Origin: CAYLNK01 sp964384675
GTDB taxonomy: Bacteria > Acidobacteriota > Thermoanaerobaculia > UBA5066
Direction: 5' to 3'
DNA length: 52,423 nucleotides
Assembly (NCBI GenBank): GCA_964384675.1
Contig: CAYLNK010000007.1
Span: 1 to 52,423, forward strand
Below are positions 1 through 8,615 of the stretch, piece by piece. Each line of letters starts with the position of its first letter. Positions within the stretch are counted from its first letter, which is position 1. Position numbers and translations under genes: made by a program. The notes beneath the pieces are model-generated. The model worked only from the letters and a program-made list of their open reading frames with translations, had not been told where the DNA came from and did not search any database.

Positions 1-347
1 TCGAGCGGGAGATCCGCTCCGCGGCCCGGGAGGCCCGGGCTCGGCTCATCGGGGCGCACACCCGGGCGCTCCGCATCGCCGGGGTCGTCGTGCCCGCCGA
101 GGAGCGTGTCCTCGCCGAGACGCTCCTCCACTACAACGCCATGCAGGTCGGCGTCGCCGTGGTCCTCTCGGCGCGCCGCGACGTCCTCGAGGCCGAGCGC
201 GCGTCCCTCGACGCCAGGCTCGACTACTGGTCCGCCGCCGCAGCCGTCGACGCGCTCCGCGCCGGCCGCCTCGTCAACGTAACCGCGCGCACCGTTTCCG
301 CCGCGACCCCGGCGCCGGACGCGCCCAGCCCCTCCGGAGGTCACTGA
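1..347 (+). CDS. TolC-family outer membrane efflux protein, C-terminal fragment
   Basis: The gene enters from the left edge; the frame is open from base 3 to a TGA at 345-347. The visible C-terminus is mostly helical and has the pattern of the last TolC helices: a P-x-E-R-V-L-x-E-T-L turn, then YNAMQVGV, an arginine/glutamate-rich helix and a DYWSA motif near the end. TolC-like outer-membrane factors form the trans-envelope channel of RND or ABC efflux pumps, and YNAMQ-type ends are common in metal-efflux versions. The stop overlaps the start of the multicopper oxidase gene (TGATG), so the two are translationally coupled and this is probably the outer-membrane part of a copper efflux module. 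Substrate is inferred from context. The N-terminal signal and most of the protein lie outside the window. Confidence 0.82.
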   Translation, partial: EREIRSAAREARARLIGAHTRALRIAGVVVPAEERVLAETLLHYNAMQVGVAVVLSARRDVLEAERASLDARLDYWSAAAAVDALRAGRLVNVTARTVSAATPAPDAPSPSGGH

Positions 348-1624
348 TGGACCGTCGCTCGTTCCTCCACCTCGGTAGCCTGACGGCGGGTGCCGCCCTG
401 GTGTCCCCCTCGAAGCTCGCGGGCGCCGCCCCCACGCGCGGAAGCGCTCCCGGCGGCAACCCCCGTGTCGTCACACCGGACGGTGCGACGCTCCCGTGGC
501 GGATCGTGGGAGGCGTCAAGGTGGGCCACCTCGTCGCCGAGCCCGTCGACCACGAGTTCGCGCCTGGCCTCACCGCGAAGACCTGGGGCTACAACGGCCG
601 CACGCACGGCCCCACCATCGAGGCGGTGGAGGGGGATCGCGTCCGGATCTACGTGACGAACCGGCTCCCCGAGCCGACCTCCGTACACTGGCACGGGCTC
701 GTCGTCCCGAACGGGATGGACGGCGTCTCGGGCCTCACCCAGCGCGCCATCTCGGTGGGCGAGACGTTCGTCTACGAGATGACGCTCAAGTACCCCGGGA
801 CCTACATGTACCACCCGCACCTCGACGAGATGACCCAGATCGCGCTCGGGATGGCCGGCATGCTGATCGTGCACCCGCGGCGCCCCCTCGGGCCACGCGT
901 CGACCACGACTTCGCGCTGCTCACCCACGAGTGGCGGCTCGACGTCGGGGCGTCGCGGCCCGACCCCAACGAGATGAACGACTTCAACCTCCTGACGTTC
1001 AACGGCCGCGCGTTCCCCGGCACGTCCCCGCTCGTCGTGGGCCGCGGCGAGCGGGTGCGGATCCGGCTCGGCAACCTCGGGCCGATGGACCATCACCCGA
1101 TCCACCTGCACGGTCTGTCCTTCCGGGTGACGGCGACCGACGGCGGCGACGTCCCGGAGTCGGCGCAGTACCCGGAGACGACCGTCCTGGTCCCGGTCGG
1201 CAGCACGCGGGTGATCGAGCTCGCCCCCGAGGAGTCGGGCGACTGGGCGATGCACTGCCACATGACGCACCATGCGATGACGCAGATGGGTCACGGCGGA
1301 TCCTGGATCGGCGCCGACACCCGGCGGCTGGACGCGCGGATGAGCGGGCTCGTGCCGGGCTACATGTCGATGGGGACGACCGGGATGGCGTCGATGATGC
1401 AAATGGCCGTCCCGGAGAACAGCCTCCCGATGGTGCCGACGCCGGGGCCGTTCGGGTCGATCGACATGGGCGGGATGTTCACGGTCCTGAAGGTGCGCGA
1501 CGACGTGAGGAACGCCGACCCGGACGGCTGGTACGAGCATCCGAAGGGTACCGTCGCCGGGCCCGCCGACGCCGCGCGGATGGCGGCCGACGGCATCGAC
1601 GCGGGCGCCCCCACGGCGCTGTAA
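347..1624 (+). CDS. Tat-exported multicopper oxidase (copper tolerance)
   Basis: A 425-residue protein that should oxidise Cu(I) in the periplasm. It begins with a Tat-type signal (MDRRSFLHLGSLTAGAALVS). The copper ligands are visible in order: HWHG at about 114-117, HPH at about 156-158 (usually HxH with Ser/Ala), HHPIHLHG at about 249-256, and HCH at 303-305 followed by His309 and a suitably placed Met314 as type-1 axial ligand. The spacing between the first and second ligand pairs leaves room for only two cupredoxin domains, so the middle domain of CueO-type enzymes appears absent. A Met-rich tail (about 330-400) follows. It overlaps the upstream TolC-like gene by 3 nt and precedes a CopZ-like gene, which supports a copper-resistance operon. 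Confidence 0.88.
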   Translation: MDRRSFLHLGSLTAGAALVSPSKLAGAAPTRGSAPGGNPRVVTPDGATLPWRIVGGVKVGHLVAEPVDHEFAPGLTAKTWGYNGRTHGPTIEAVEGDRVRIYVTNRLPEPTSVHWHGLVVPNGMDGVSGLTQRAISVGETFVYEMTLKYPGTYMYHPHLDEMTQIALGMAGMLIVHPRRPLGPRVDHDFALLTHEWRLDVGASRPDPNEMNDFNLLTFNGRAFPGTSPLVVGRGERVRIRLGNLGPMDHHPIHLHGLSFRVTATDGGDVPESAQYPETTVLVPVGSTRVIELAPEESGDWAMHCHMTHHAMTQMGHGGSWIGADTRRLDARMSGLVPGYMSMGTTGMASMMQMAVPENSLPMVPTPGPFGSIDMGGMFTVLKVRDDVRNADPDGWYEHPKGTVAGPADAARMAADGIDAGAPTAL

Positions 1625-1682
1625 TGGACCAGGACGCTTCCCGTCCGCATCGGTGCGGGCCGAGCCCGCGAAGGAGAGTCAG

Positions 1683-1901
1683 ATGAGCACGACGAACGAA
1701 ACGAAGCTCCACGTCGACGGGATGACCTGCGGCGCCTGCGTCCGCCACGTGACCAAGGCGCTCCACGCCGTCTCCGGGGTGACGAACGCCGAGGTGAGCC
1801 TGGAAGGGCGCTGCGCGGTGGTGCGTCACGACGGCAACGCGACGGTCGAGAGCCTGGTGGCGGCGGTGGCCAAGGCCGGCTACGAGGCCAAGGCCGCCTG
1901 A
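1683..1901 (+). CDS. CopZ-like heavy-metal-associated (HMA) copper chaperone
   Basis: A 72-residue single HMA domain. The metal-binding loop GMTCGACVRHV lies at about residues 13-23 (GMTCxxC), followed by the usual helix-strand-strand-helix pattern. The ATG at 1683 is chosen because AAGGAGAG (1671-1678) is correctly spaced upstream; an in-frame GTG at 1653 has no such site. Such proteins carry Cu(I) in the cytoplasm to a P-type ATPase or a regulator. The gene lies 58 nt after the multicopper oxidase and is probably in the same operon. No copper ATPase or CueR/CopY-type regulator is visible; they may lie to the left of the window. Confidence 0.9.
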   Translation: MSTTNETKLHVDGMTCGACVRHVTKALHAVSGVTNAEVSLEGRCAVVRHDGNATVESLVAAVAKAGYEAKAA

Positions 1902-1926
1902 GCTCCGTCCGGACGGCGATTGCCGT

Positions 1927-1954
1927 GCTCCGGGGGGCGGCGGCCCCCCGGAGC
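1927..1954. terminator. GC-rich hairpin between convergent copZ-like and rho genes
   Basis: A perfect 12-bp stem (1927-1938 with 1943-1954) closes a GGCG loop. It lies between two convergent genes, where it could block or protect both transcripts. Neither side has a T-tract, so it is not a canonical intrinsic terminator; it may act as a 3'-end barrier or with Rho. Confidence 0.5.
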
Positions 1955-2064
1955 AGCAGAGCTGCGGAGCCCCAGGGTCACAGGATCGACGCCTCCAGGG
2001 GGCTTGCCTGACGGGCGCCCCCCGGGCCCCCCCCGACGTCATCCGCGCGGGCCACGTTCGGGGT

Positions 2065-3549
2065 TCACAGGATGGATTTGAGGAACTCCCTGTTCACCTT
2101 GGTGCGCGTGAGCTTGGAGAGCAGGAGCTCCATCGCGTCGACCGGCTTCACCGACGCCAGGGCGCGCCGCAGCTTGTGGATCTTCGGCAGCTCGTCGGCG
2201 TCGTAGAGCTTCTCTTCCTTGCGCGTGCCCGATGCCGGGATGTTGATGCACGGGAAGATGCGCCGCTCGAAGAGGCCGCGGTCGAGCACGATCTCGCAGT
2301 TCCCCGTCCCCTTGAACTCCTCGAAGATCACGTCGTCCATCCGGCTGCCGGTGTCGACGAGGCACGTCGCGATGATGGTGAGCGAGCCGCCGTCCTCGTG
2401 GTTGCGGGCGCCGCCGAAGAAGCGCCGGGGCTTCTCCATCGTGCGGGCGTCGATGCCGCCCGACAGGATCTTGCCGCTCCCCCGCTGCTCGTTGTTGTAG
2501 GCGCGGCTCATCCGGGTGATCGAGTCGCAGAAGATGACGACGTCCTTGCCGATCTCGACCAGCCGCTTGGCGCGCTCGAACGTCGCCTCGGAGACGGCGA
2601 TGTGGTGGGCGGCGCTGAGGTCCGTCGGGGAGGCGATCACCTCGCCGCTGATCGACCGCTGCATGTCGGTGACCTCTTCCGGCCGTTCGTCGACGAGCAG
2701 CATGAAGATGACCACGTCCGGGTCGTTCTTCGCGATGGCGTTCGCCATCACCTTGAGGACGGTCGTCTTGCCGGCCTTGGGCGGGGCGACGATCAGGCAA
2801 CGCTGACCCCGGCCGATCGGGACCACCAGGTCGAGCACGCGACCGGTGACGTCGTCGGGGGAGGTCTCCATCCTCAGGCGGCGGTTCGGGTCGATCGAGA
2901 CCCCCTTGTGGAACTGGATGTACTTCCCGCGGTACTCCGCCGGCGTCATCCCCTCGATCGAGACGATCTTCTGGACGAGCGGCCCCTTGCCGGGCCGGGC
3001 CACGGCCTCACCTTCGATGAGGAGGCCGTCCTCGAGGTCCTCGGCTTCCACCAGGTGCCGGGGAATGAAGGGATCGCCGCGCTCGGGATAGAGCGTGGCA
3101 GGGGGCATCAGCACGCAGGAATGGTCGCCGTGGAGCTTGACGACGCCGCTGACGATCGTCCGCGGAACCGGTGAGGGGGCCTCGCGCCGGGGGGCCACCC
3201 GGGACCGTGCCGGATCGGCCCCCGGCTCGGATGCCCCGCCCGGAGCCGGAGCGGTCCCCGCCGGAGCGGCCTCACCGCCTTCGGCGCCGGAGGTACGGGC
3301 GCGACCACGGCGCCGGCGACGACGGCGGCGGCGGCGGAACGGCTCGGCGTCGCCTCCCTCCGCCCCTGGCTGCCCGTCCTCGGCCCCCGCGGGGCCTTCG
3401 TCCCCGTCGAGCCCGTCCAGCTCTTCCTCGTCGGCGCGCGAGAGCCTCACACCGCCGCCCGCATCTCCGGCTCCGCCATCCGGCCCGGGGCCGGATTCCG
3501 GCTCCTCGACATCGGTCGGCGACTGGACCTTCGGATCGATCTCGTCCAA
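2065..3549 (-). CDS. rho: Transcription termination factor Rho, divergent N-terminus
   Basis: A 494-residue hexameric RNA helicase/ATPase for factor-dependent termination. The C-terminal motor is canonical: Walker A APPKAGKT (about 255-262), Walker B around VVIFCDSITRMSRAYN, a Q-loop like SGKILSGGID, and an R-loop around GSRMDDVIFEEFKGTGN. The front is unusual. Residues 1-130 are low-complexity and acidic, with a run of ten arginines at about 72-81. The Rho_N helix bundle is not visible, and the cold-shock RNA-binding core (GFGFLR in typical Rho) is replaced by an unrelated stretch around 136-165. The start is TTG, with GGAGGGA about 6 nt upstream (near 3556-3562). A promoter at 3867-3896 implies a leader of about 310 nt. 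E. coli Rho is about 420 residues. Confidence 0.93.
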   Translation of the reverse strand: MDEIDPKVQSPTDVEEPESGPGPDGGAGDAGGGVRLSRADEEELDGLDGDEGPAGAEDGQPGAEGGDAEPFRRRRRRRRRRGRARTSGAEGGEAAPAGTAPAPGGASEPGADPARSRVAPRREAPSPVPRTIVSGVVKLHGDHSCVLMPPATLYPERGDPFIPRHLVEAEDLEDGLLIEGEAVARPGKGPLVQKIVSIEGMTPAEYRGKYIQFHKGVSIDPNRRLRMETSPDDVTGRVLDLVVPIGRGQRCLIVAPPKAGKTTVLKVMANAIAKNDPDVVIFMLLVDERPEEVTDMQRSISGEVIASPTDLSAAHHIAVSEATFERAKRLVEIGKDVVIFCDSITRMSRAYNNEQRGSGKILSGGIDARTMEKPRRFFGGARNHEDGGSLTIIATCLVDTGSRMDDVIFEEFKGTGNCEIVLDRGLFERRIFPCINIPASGTRKEEKLYDADELPKIHKLRRALASVKPVDAMELLLSKLTRTKVNREFLKSIL

Positions 3550-3866
3550 CGTTCCCTCCGGGCTCGAGTCTCTCGACGTCGGTCGCCCTGTCTCCCTGGA
3601 ATCGCTCCCCGCCTCTTAGACCGTCTGGTACCTCGGGGAATCACGATCGGGATTCGAGCGCCTCGTCTGGCGACCTGCGGAAGCGTTCGGACCTTCCGCG
3701 GGGTTTCCCTGGCTTGGCTTCTCCCTGGCTTCCCGGCCACCTCTCGACGAGCGGAGGCGGGCGGGCACCGGGGGGGCAGCAGACCGGGAGGCGATCGAGC
3801 CTGATCTGTCAACCGGTGCCGGCGCCGTCTCGCGCCGGCCGGGCAGCCCCCACCGGGACGGCCACG
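3550..3866 (-). promoter_or_regulatory. Long untranslated leader of rho
   Basis: These roughly 315 bases hold no convincing gene. They lie between the -10 box of the predicted rho promoter and the TTG start, so they should be transcribed as the rho 5' leader. They contain short repeats of CCTGGCTT(C) around 3705-3735 and a GC-rich dyad near 3820-3845. Rho leaders in other bacteria host autoregulatory Rho-dependent attenuation; whether this one does is inference. Confidence 0.5.
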
Positions 3867-3896
3867 ATGCTAAGCCGAATGGCGCGAGCCCGTCAA
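3867..3896 (-). promoter_or_regulatory. Sigma-70-type promoter for rho
   Basis: On the minus strand, TTGACG (3891-3896) is followed by an 18-bp spacer and TAGCAT (3867-3872), giving a start near 3860. It overlaps the stop codon of the upstream radical SAM gene (3870-3872). It is one of the two best -35/-10 pairs I see in the window. Confidence 0.65.
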
Positions 3897-4997
3897 ATCC
3901 TCCCGGAGGACCACCGGCTCGAAGAGACCGGGGACCGTCGCGCGGCAGGACGGGGACGGGCAGCGTCCGCCGGACGCCAGGTGGTTCGCCAGAACCCGGA
4001 AGCCGGAGCGCGCGACGACGGTCAGGCCGCAGCCGGGACAGCGGGTCGATTCGTGGTCGCCCACCCGGCCCGGGAGGTTCCCGGCGTACACGAAGCGCAG
4101 CCCCTCCTCCCGCCCGATCTCCGCGGCCCGGACGAGCCGACGGACGGGCGTCCCGCCGAGCCCCGTCATCCGGTAGTCGTCGTGGAACGCGGTCACGTGC
4201 CAGGGGATGTCGCGGCTGACGCCGGCCAGGAAGCGCGCCGCGTCGCGCAGCTCCTCGTCCGAGTCGTTGAAGCCGGGCACCACCAGCGTCACCACCTCGA
4301 CCCAGACGCCGCGCGCCACGAGACCCGAGATGGTGTCCAGCACCGGCGCGAGCCGCCCGCCGAGCTGCCGGTACCCCTCTCCGCGCATCCCCTTCAGGTC
4401 GACCTTGTACGCGTCGATCCAGGGCCCGACGTAGTCGAGGACCTCGGCCGTGCCGTTCCCGTTCGAGACGTAGCTCGTCATGAGACCGGCGGCCCGCGCC
4501 GCGCGGAAGACGGCGACCGCCCACTCCGACGTGATGAGAGGCTCGTTGTAGGTGGAGGTCACCATGGTGGCGCCCGTCGAGAGCGCGAGCCGGACCAGCT
4601 CGCCGGGCGAGGTCGCGAGCGGCCGGGCATACGGGTCCGAATCGGCGTCGTGGAGCACCTGGCTGATCTCCCAGTTCTGGCAATAGCCGCATCGGAAGTC
4701 GCAGCCGAGCATCCCGAACGACAGGGCTCGCGCCCCCGGGGTGACGTGAAAGAACGGCTTCTTCTCGATCGGGTCGACCTGGGTGGTCGCCACGTATCCG
4801 AACGGGACCCGGAGGACCCCTTCGGCCACGAAGCGCACCCGGCAGACCCCCTCGCGCCCCTCGGGAAGGAGGCAGCGATGGCCGCAGGCGACGCAACGGA
4901 TCTTCCCTTCCTCGAGAACGAGGAGCTCTCCCGGCGCGGTCAGCGGCCGGAGCCGTGCCCGCACATCTGCATCTGCGGCTTCCACGCTCTCGATCAT
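3870..4997 (-). CDS. amrS: AmmeMemoRadiSam-system radical SAM enzyme (AmrS-like)
   Basis: About 375 residues. The radical SAM cluster motif CDFRCGYC (Cx3Cx2C) lies at about 99-106, followed by QNWEISQ and TSTYNEPLI segments typical of the PflA-like AmrS group. Before it is a CVACGHRC/CRVRF cysteine pair region. The C-terminus adds a second cysteine set (CPGC and CPSPSC), suggesting a small zinc-ribbon. AmrS proteins occur with AMMECR1 and Memo proteins, and their substrate is not settled; neither partner is in the window. I prefer the ATG at 4997, with GGAGG about 13 nt upstream. An ATG at 5039 would leave only 14 nt to the divergent gene. The stop overlaps the rho promoter. Confidence 0.82.
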   Translation of the reverse strand: MIESVEAADADVRARLRPLTAPGELLVLEEGKIRCVACGHRCLLPEGREGVCRVRFVAEGVLRVPFGYVATTQVDPIEKKPFFHVTPGARALSFGMLGCDFRCGYCQNWEISQVLHDADSDPYARPLATSPGELVRLALSTGATMVTSTYNEPLITSEWAVAVFRAARAAGLMTSYVSNGNGTAEVLDYVGPWIDAYKVDLKGMRGEGYRQLGGRLAPVLDTISGLVARGVWVEVVTLVVPGFNDSDEELRDAARFLAGVSRDIPWHVTAFHDDYRMTGLGGTPVRRLVRAAEIGREEGLRFVYAGNLPGRVGDHESTRCPGCGLTVVARSGFRVLANHLASGGRCPSPSCRATVPGLFEPVVLREDLTGSRHSA

Positions 4998-5053
4998 AGG
5001 CTCAGGCCCCCTCCGGCCCCCCTCGCACGACTCGTGCATGCGCCTCGCCTAGA

Positions 5054-7675
5054 ATGCGCGCCGTGACACGACTCCGCTCGACCCTCGCCCGCACAGCGAC
5101 TCTCGCCCTCGCGATCTCGTTCGCCGGTCTCGCCCCCGCCCAGACCCCGACCCCGACCCCGACGCCGACCCCGACGCCGACGCCGATCCCGGTCGTCGTG
5201 GACGCCTCGACGACGCTCTACGGCGTCAACAGCGGCGGCCGGTACGACGGCGCCGACCTCGTTCTCGACCCCGACGGGACCCTCTGGTCGTCGTCGGCCC
5301 TCGAGAACGTCGTGCTGCGCCTGTCGGCCGACCGCGCCAAGGTGACCCGGTGGACCTTCCCCACCGACAACGGGAACCTCGCCGCCCCGAGCGCCCTCCT
5401 GAAGAACCCGGACGGGACGTTCTGGGTCACGGAGCTCGGAGGCTTCAAGGTCTCCCTGTTCGACCCGGCGACCGCCAGCCTGACGGAGTGGCCGGACAAC
5501 GCACGGCGCGGCTCCTCGTTCGCGCGACGCAGCGACGGCGCCCTCTGGCTCCCCGAGACGAGCGGCGTCCTCGCGAAGTTCGAGCCCGGAACCGGCACGT
5601 TCACGTACTACCGGTCGGGCCAGGTCTACTCTCTGTCGTACCCGTACCTCGATCCGGACGGCAGCCTGTGGACCTGCGACTTCATCGTCGGGGCGATCAT
5701 GCGGTACTCCCCGGACGGCACGACCGCGACCCGCTGGCCCCTGCCGAGCTCGACCGCTTACCCTTCGAAGATCTTCCGGGCGCCGGACGGGTACCTCTGG
5801 ATGACGCTCTACAACGACGCTCAGCTCGCCCGTTTCGACCCTGCGACCGCCGAGCTGAAGCTCTATGACCTCGACATCCTGACGTTGCCGTACGACCTGA
5901 AGAGCTACAAGGACCGGCTCGTCTACTCCGAGCAGCGCAGCGGCAACATGGGCTTCTTCGACCCCCGGGGCGCCATCGCGGCGAGCACCCAGACGCTGAC
6001 TCCGGCCCAGCTCACGATGACGGTCTCCACGTTCGTCTCGACGCCCCTCCCGCCGGTGGTGCTGGTCGAGAAGACCGAGGACGTGGGGACTCCGACGGCC
6101 ATTCCGACCACGGGGGCGACGCAGATCGGGTTCACCGACGTGATCGTCGGCGTCGGCTCGGTCTACGCCTTCACGATCGACGCGAGCCGGGGGCGGATCT
6201 ACTACGGCACGACCTCGAACATCGGGTCCGTCGGGCCGCCGGTCCCGGGCACGCTCGACGTCCTCTTCCCCTCCGCCGCCTCGATCGCGGGCCGGAACGG
6301 ATCGCGCTGGACGACCCGGCTGGTCTCCTGGAACCGCGGCACGCCCGACGCCGACGGCGCCACCAAGACCCTGACCCCGCTCCTGCGGCTCCAGCCCAGC
6401 GACTGGATCACCGGGTTGACGCCCGGCACCACCGTGGCGGTGCCGGCCGGGCAGCTCCTCGCCCAGGCCGATCCGATCGGGAACGAGATGGGAGGACCCG
6501 ACACGTTCGGCGCGCTGCGGATCGCGACGGGCAGCTCGGACCTCTTCGCCTGGTCCCGCGTGTCGGTGACCCGCGAGGACGGGGGGACGTACGGCTCCGC
6601 GCAGAACGGCGTCTCGGCCGATCGGGCGATCGCGGCGGGCCAGAGCGGGTTCCTGTTCACGCCGCCCGCTCTCTCGCAGCGCACCAACGCCGGATTCGTG
6701 GTGGTGGAAGACTCCAAGGGTACCGTCTCGCTGGTCGACGCCGACGGAGTGGTCCGGGCCAGCCGCAGCTACGACTGGCCGGCCGGCTACCACACGCAGG
6801 GCTCCACCGTGTTCGAGTGGCTCGGCGTCGATCCGCTGCCCTCGGCCCGCGTGGTCTTCAGCCCCGCCACCGGGAAGCTGCTCCCGTTCGGGACCTCGAT
6901 CGACGGCGTGACCAACGACCCGATCGGCCTCCCCGTCTTCGGGGCGAAGTCCCCGAACACCCTGCAGCTGCTGCTGGGCGCCGCCCGGGCGGCCGGCCCT
7001 CTCGGCCCGAGCGCCGTGACCGACCTGCAGCTCTTCAACCCCGGCACCGCAACGGCGAAGGTCGCCCTCGTGCTGCGAGCCGCCGCTCCCGTCGGCTCCA
7101 CGACACCCCCGTCCCCGGCGCCGACCCAGCGGACCGTGGACGCCCCGGCCGGCAAGGTGACGACCCTCCTCGACGTCATCCGGACGGTGTTCGGGGTCGA
7201 GGCGTTCCACGGTGAGATCGACGTCGTCTCCGACCTGCCCGTGGTCGCGTTCGCCCGGGTCACGGCCCGCACCACGAACGACGGCTCCTACGGATTCGGC
7301 ATCCCGGGCTCGCCCCTTGACGGCACGGTCCCGCCCGGCTCGCGCGGGGTCTTCCTCGCGGTCTCCGACTCGGAGGCCTCCGGCGCGACCAGCCAGCTCG
7401 TCTTGACGAACCCGGGCGACGGCACCGCGACCGTGACGCTGAACCTCTTCGGCGCGGATGCCAAGGCCGCGGGCACGCGCGTCGTGACCGTGGGCCCCAA
7501 GGAGACCCGCACCCTCGAGGCCGTCTGGTCCGCGATCGCCGGGTCGGGCACCGACCTCGGACGGCTCGACGCCGTCGTGGAGGCGGGGAGCCCCGCCGTC
7601 TACATGTCCCTCTTGAGGCAGGATCGCAAGACGGGCGACCTCGATCCGATCGCCCCGTTCGTGATTCCGAAGTAG
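5054..7675 (+). CDS. Secreted protein with Vgb/NHL-like beta-propeller
   Basis: 873 residues, with an N-terminal signal peptide ending near APAQ, then a (TP)n linker at about residues 30-44. From about 60 to 300 there are recurring units of the type PDGxLWxx...xxFDPxT or LARFDP, which are blades of a streptogramin-lyase (Vgb)/NHL-like propeller. The rest (about 300-873) is beta-rich with no family I can name; it may hold Ig-like or adhesive domains. A -10-like TAGAAT (5050-5055) overlaps the ATG at 5054, so the GTG at 5063 could be the real, leaderless start. Its role is unknown. Vgb-like folds are common in secreted acidobacterial proteins and do not by themselves imply antibiotic cleavage. 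Confidence 0.72.
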   Translation: MRAVTRLRSTLARTATLALAISFAGLAPAQTPTPTPTPTPTPTPIPVVVDASTTLYGVNSGGRYDGADLVLDPDGTLWSSSALENVVLRLSADRAKVTRWTFPTDNGNLAAPSALLKNPDGTFWVTELGGFKVSLFDPATASLTEWPDNARRGSSFARRSDGALWLPETSGVLAKFEPGTGTFTYYRSGQVYSLSYPYLDPDGSLWTCDFIVGAIMRYSPDGTTATRWPLPSSTAYPSKIFRAPDGYLWMTLYNDAQLARFDPATAELKLYDLDILTLPYDLKSYKDRLVYSEQRSGNMGFFDPRGAIAASTQTLTPAQLTMTVSTFVSTPLPPVVLVEKTEDVGTPTAIPTTGATQIGFTDVIVGVGSVYAFTIDASRGRIYYGTTSNIGSVGPPVPGTLDVLFPSAASIAGRNGSRWTTRLVSWNRGTPDADGATKTLTPLLRLQPSDWITGLTPGTTVAVPAGQLLAQADPIGNEMGGPDTFGALRIATGSSDLFAWSRVSVTREDGGTYGSAQNGVSADRAIAAGQSGFLFTPPALSQRTNAGFVVVEDSKGTVSLVDADGVVRASRSYDWPAGYHTQGSTVFEWLGVDPLPSARVVFSPATGKLLPFGTSIDGVTNDPIGLPVFGAKSPNTLQLLLGAARAAGPLGPSAVTDLQLFNPGTATAKVALVLRAAAPVGSTTPPSPAPTQRTVDAPAGKVTTLLDVIRTVFGVEAFHGEIDVVSDLPVVAFARVTARTTNDGSYGFGIPGSPLDGTVPPGSRGVFLAVSDSEASGATSQLVLTNPGDGTATVTLNLFGADAKAAGTRVVTVGPKETRTLEAVWSAIAGSGTDLGRLDAVVEAGSPAVYMSLLRQDRKTGDLDPIAPFVIPK
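5142..5189 (+). repeat. In-frame hexanucleotide tract encoding a Thr-Pro linker
   Basis: Tandem copies of a CCGACC/CCGACG-type hexamer encode alternating Thr and Pro just after the signal peptide. The unit is a multiple of three, so length changes would not shift the frame. It is a flexible linker between export signal and propeller. Confidence 0.8.
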
Positions 7676-7716
7676 GGGCCCGTAAACTCCCTCCTCCAAG
7701 AGAGAAGGGAGCCGAC

Positions 7717-8532
7717 ATGACCGTCAGAACCTGGAAGACCTCGGCCCTGGCGCTCGCCGCCGGGGCTTTCCTTCTTGCCCCCGCCAACGCCGACGACTGG
7801 GCCCCCACGGCCGTCGGGAACCGGTTCCTCCAGACCCAGACGCCGCTCGTGAACGACGCGGGGACGTTCGAGGTCGCCGTGACCCATCGGTTCAACCAGT
7901 CGATCATCGAGTCGGGCGGAGGGGGGGCGTTCGGGCTCGATTCCGGCTCGTCCACCGGGATCCACTTCGATTACGCGTTTCTCAAACGCCTGTCGGTCCA
8001 GATCGGCCGGACGACGACCAACAGCGACTACGAGTTCGCTCTCAAGGGGACGCTCCTGAGGCCGACCGAGTCGCTGCCGATCGCGGTCGGGCTCAGAGCC
8101 GGCTTCGACTGGCTGACCGCGTCGTACCTGCCCGAGAAGAAGACCGCCGCGTTCGGCCAGCTGCTCTTCTCGGCCACGCTCGGCGACCGGGTCACCCTCG
8201 CGGCCGCGCCCACCTACGTGCAGAAGACGGAGTCGCAGGACGACCGCGTCTTCAACGTCCCCCTGATCCTCCAGATCCGGATCACCAAGTCGATCTCCGC
8301 GATCGGCGAGTACGTGCCCGCCAAGAAGGGGATCGTCCCGGACGGCGTCGGCCAGTGGTCGTTCGGGATCGAGAAGGGCGTCTACAACCACAAGTTCGCG
8401 CTCCGGATCGGGAACTCGGGCGGCACCCAGGTCGACCAGATCATGGCGGGCGACTGGTTCGGCGGCGTGCGCGAGTCGAACATCCGGATCGGCTTCAACC
8501 TGATCCGGCAGTGGGACATCGGCGGGAAGTAG
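7717..8532 (+). CDS. Outer-membrane beta-barrel protein (DUF5777-like)
   Basis: 271 residues with a cleavable signal peptide (ending near APANA) and amphipathic alternation over the whole mature part, as in an 8-12-strand barrel. The segments RFLQTQTPL, TFEVAVTHRFNQ, FGLDSGSSTG and the end NIRIGFNLIRQWDI resemble DUF5777-type barrels. In that family these proteins often sit with cytochrome or respiratory genes, but none is seen here. AGAGAAGGGAG gives a good ribosome-binding site 5-6 nt before the ATG, and TAAACT (7683-7688) is a plausible -10. It lies 41 nt after the propeller gene and ends before a strong bidirectional terminator. Function unknown; export is confident. Confidence 0.72.
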   Translation: MTVRTWKTSALALAAGAFLLAPANADDWAPTAVGNRFLQTQTPLVNDAGTFEVAVTHRFNQSIIESGGGGAFGLDSGSSTGIHFDYAFLKRLSVQIGRTTTNSDYEFALKGTLLRPTESLPIAVGLRAGFDWLTASYLPEKKTAAFGQLLFSATLGDRVTLAAAPTYVQKTESQDDRVFNVPLILQIRITKSISAIGEYVPAKKGIVPDGVGQWSFGIEKGVYNHKFALRIGNSGGTQVDQIMAGDWFGGVRESNIRIGFNLIRQWDIGGK

Positions 8533-8560
8533 GCCTCCCAACAGCATCGCCCCGAACGAA

Positions 8561-8586
8561 GACGGCCGCCCCGAGGGGCGGCCGTC
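8561..8586. terminator. Bidirectional hairpin terminator between convergent genes
   Basis: A 12-bp stem (8561-8572 with 8575-8586) with a GA loop, followed on the plus side by GTGCTTTC. It lies between the ends of the barrel gene (8532) and the TonB-dependent receptor gene (8616) and can serve both. Confidence 0.7.
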
Positions 8587-8615
8587 GTGCTTTCGAAGAC
8601 CGGGAAGGTCCGGGG

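Noticed and set aside
1927..1954. Strong hairpin as a classic rho-independent terminator
   Set aside because: No T-tract on either strand; kept only as a 3'-end hairpin with moderate confidence.
5142..5189. Possible CRISPR-like or phase-variable repeat
   Set aside because: It is a simple hexamer run inside a gene encoding a Thr-Pro linker; there are no spacers and no frame change on slippage.
5054..7675. Streptogramin (virginiamycin B) lyase resistance enzyme
   Set aside because: Only the propeller repeats resemble Vgb; the protein is almost three times longer, secreted, and I cannot see the catalytic residues.
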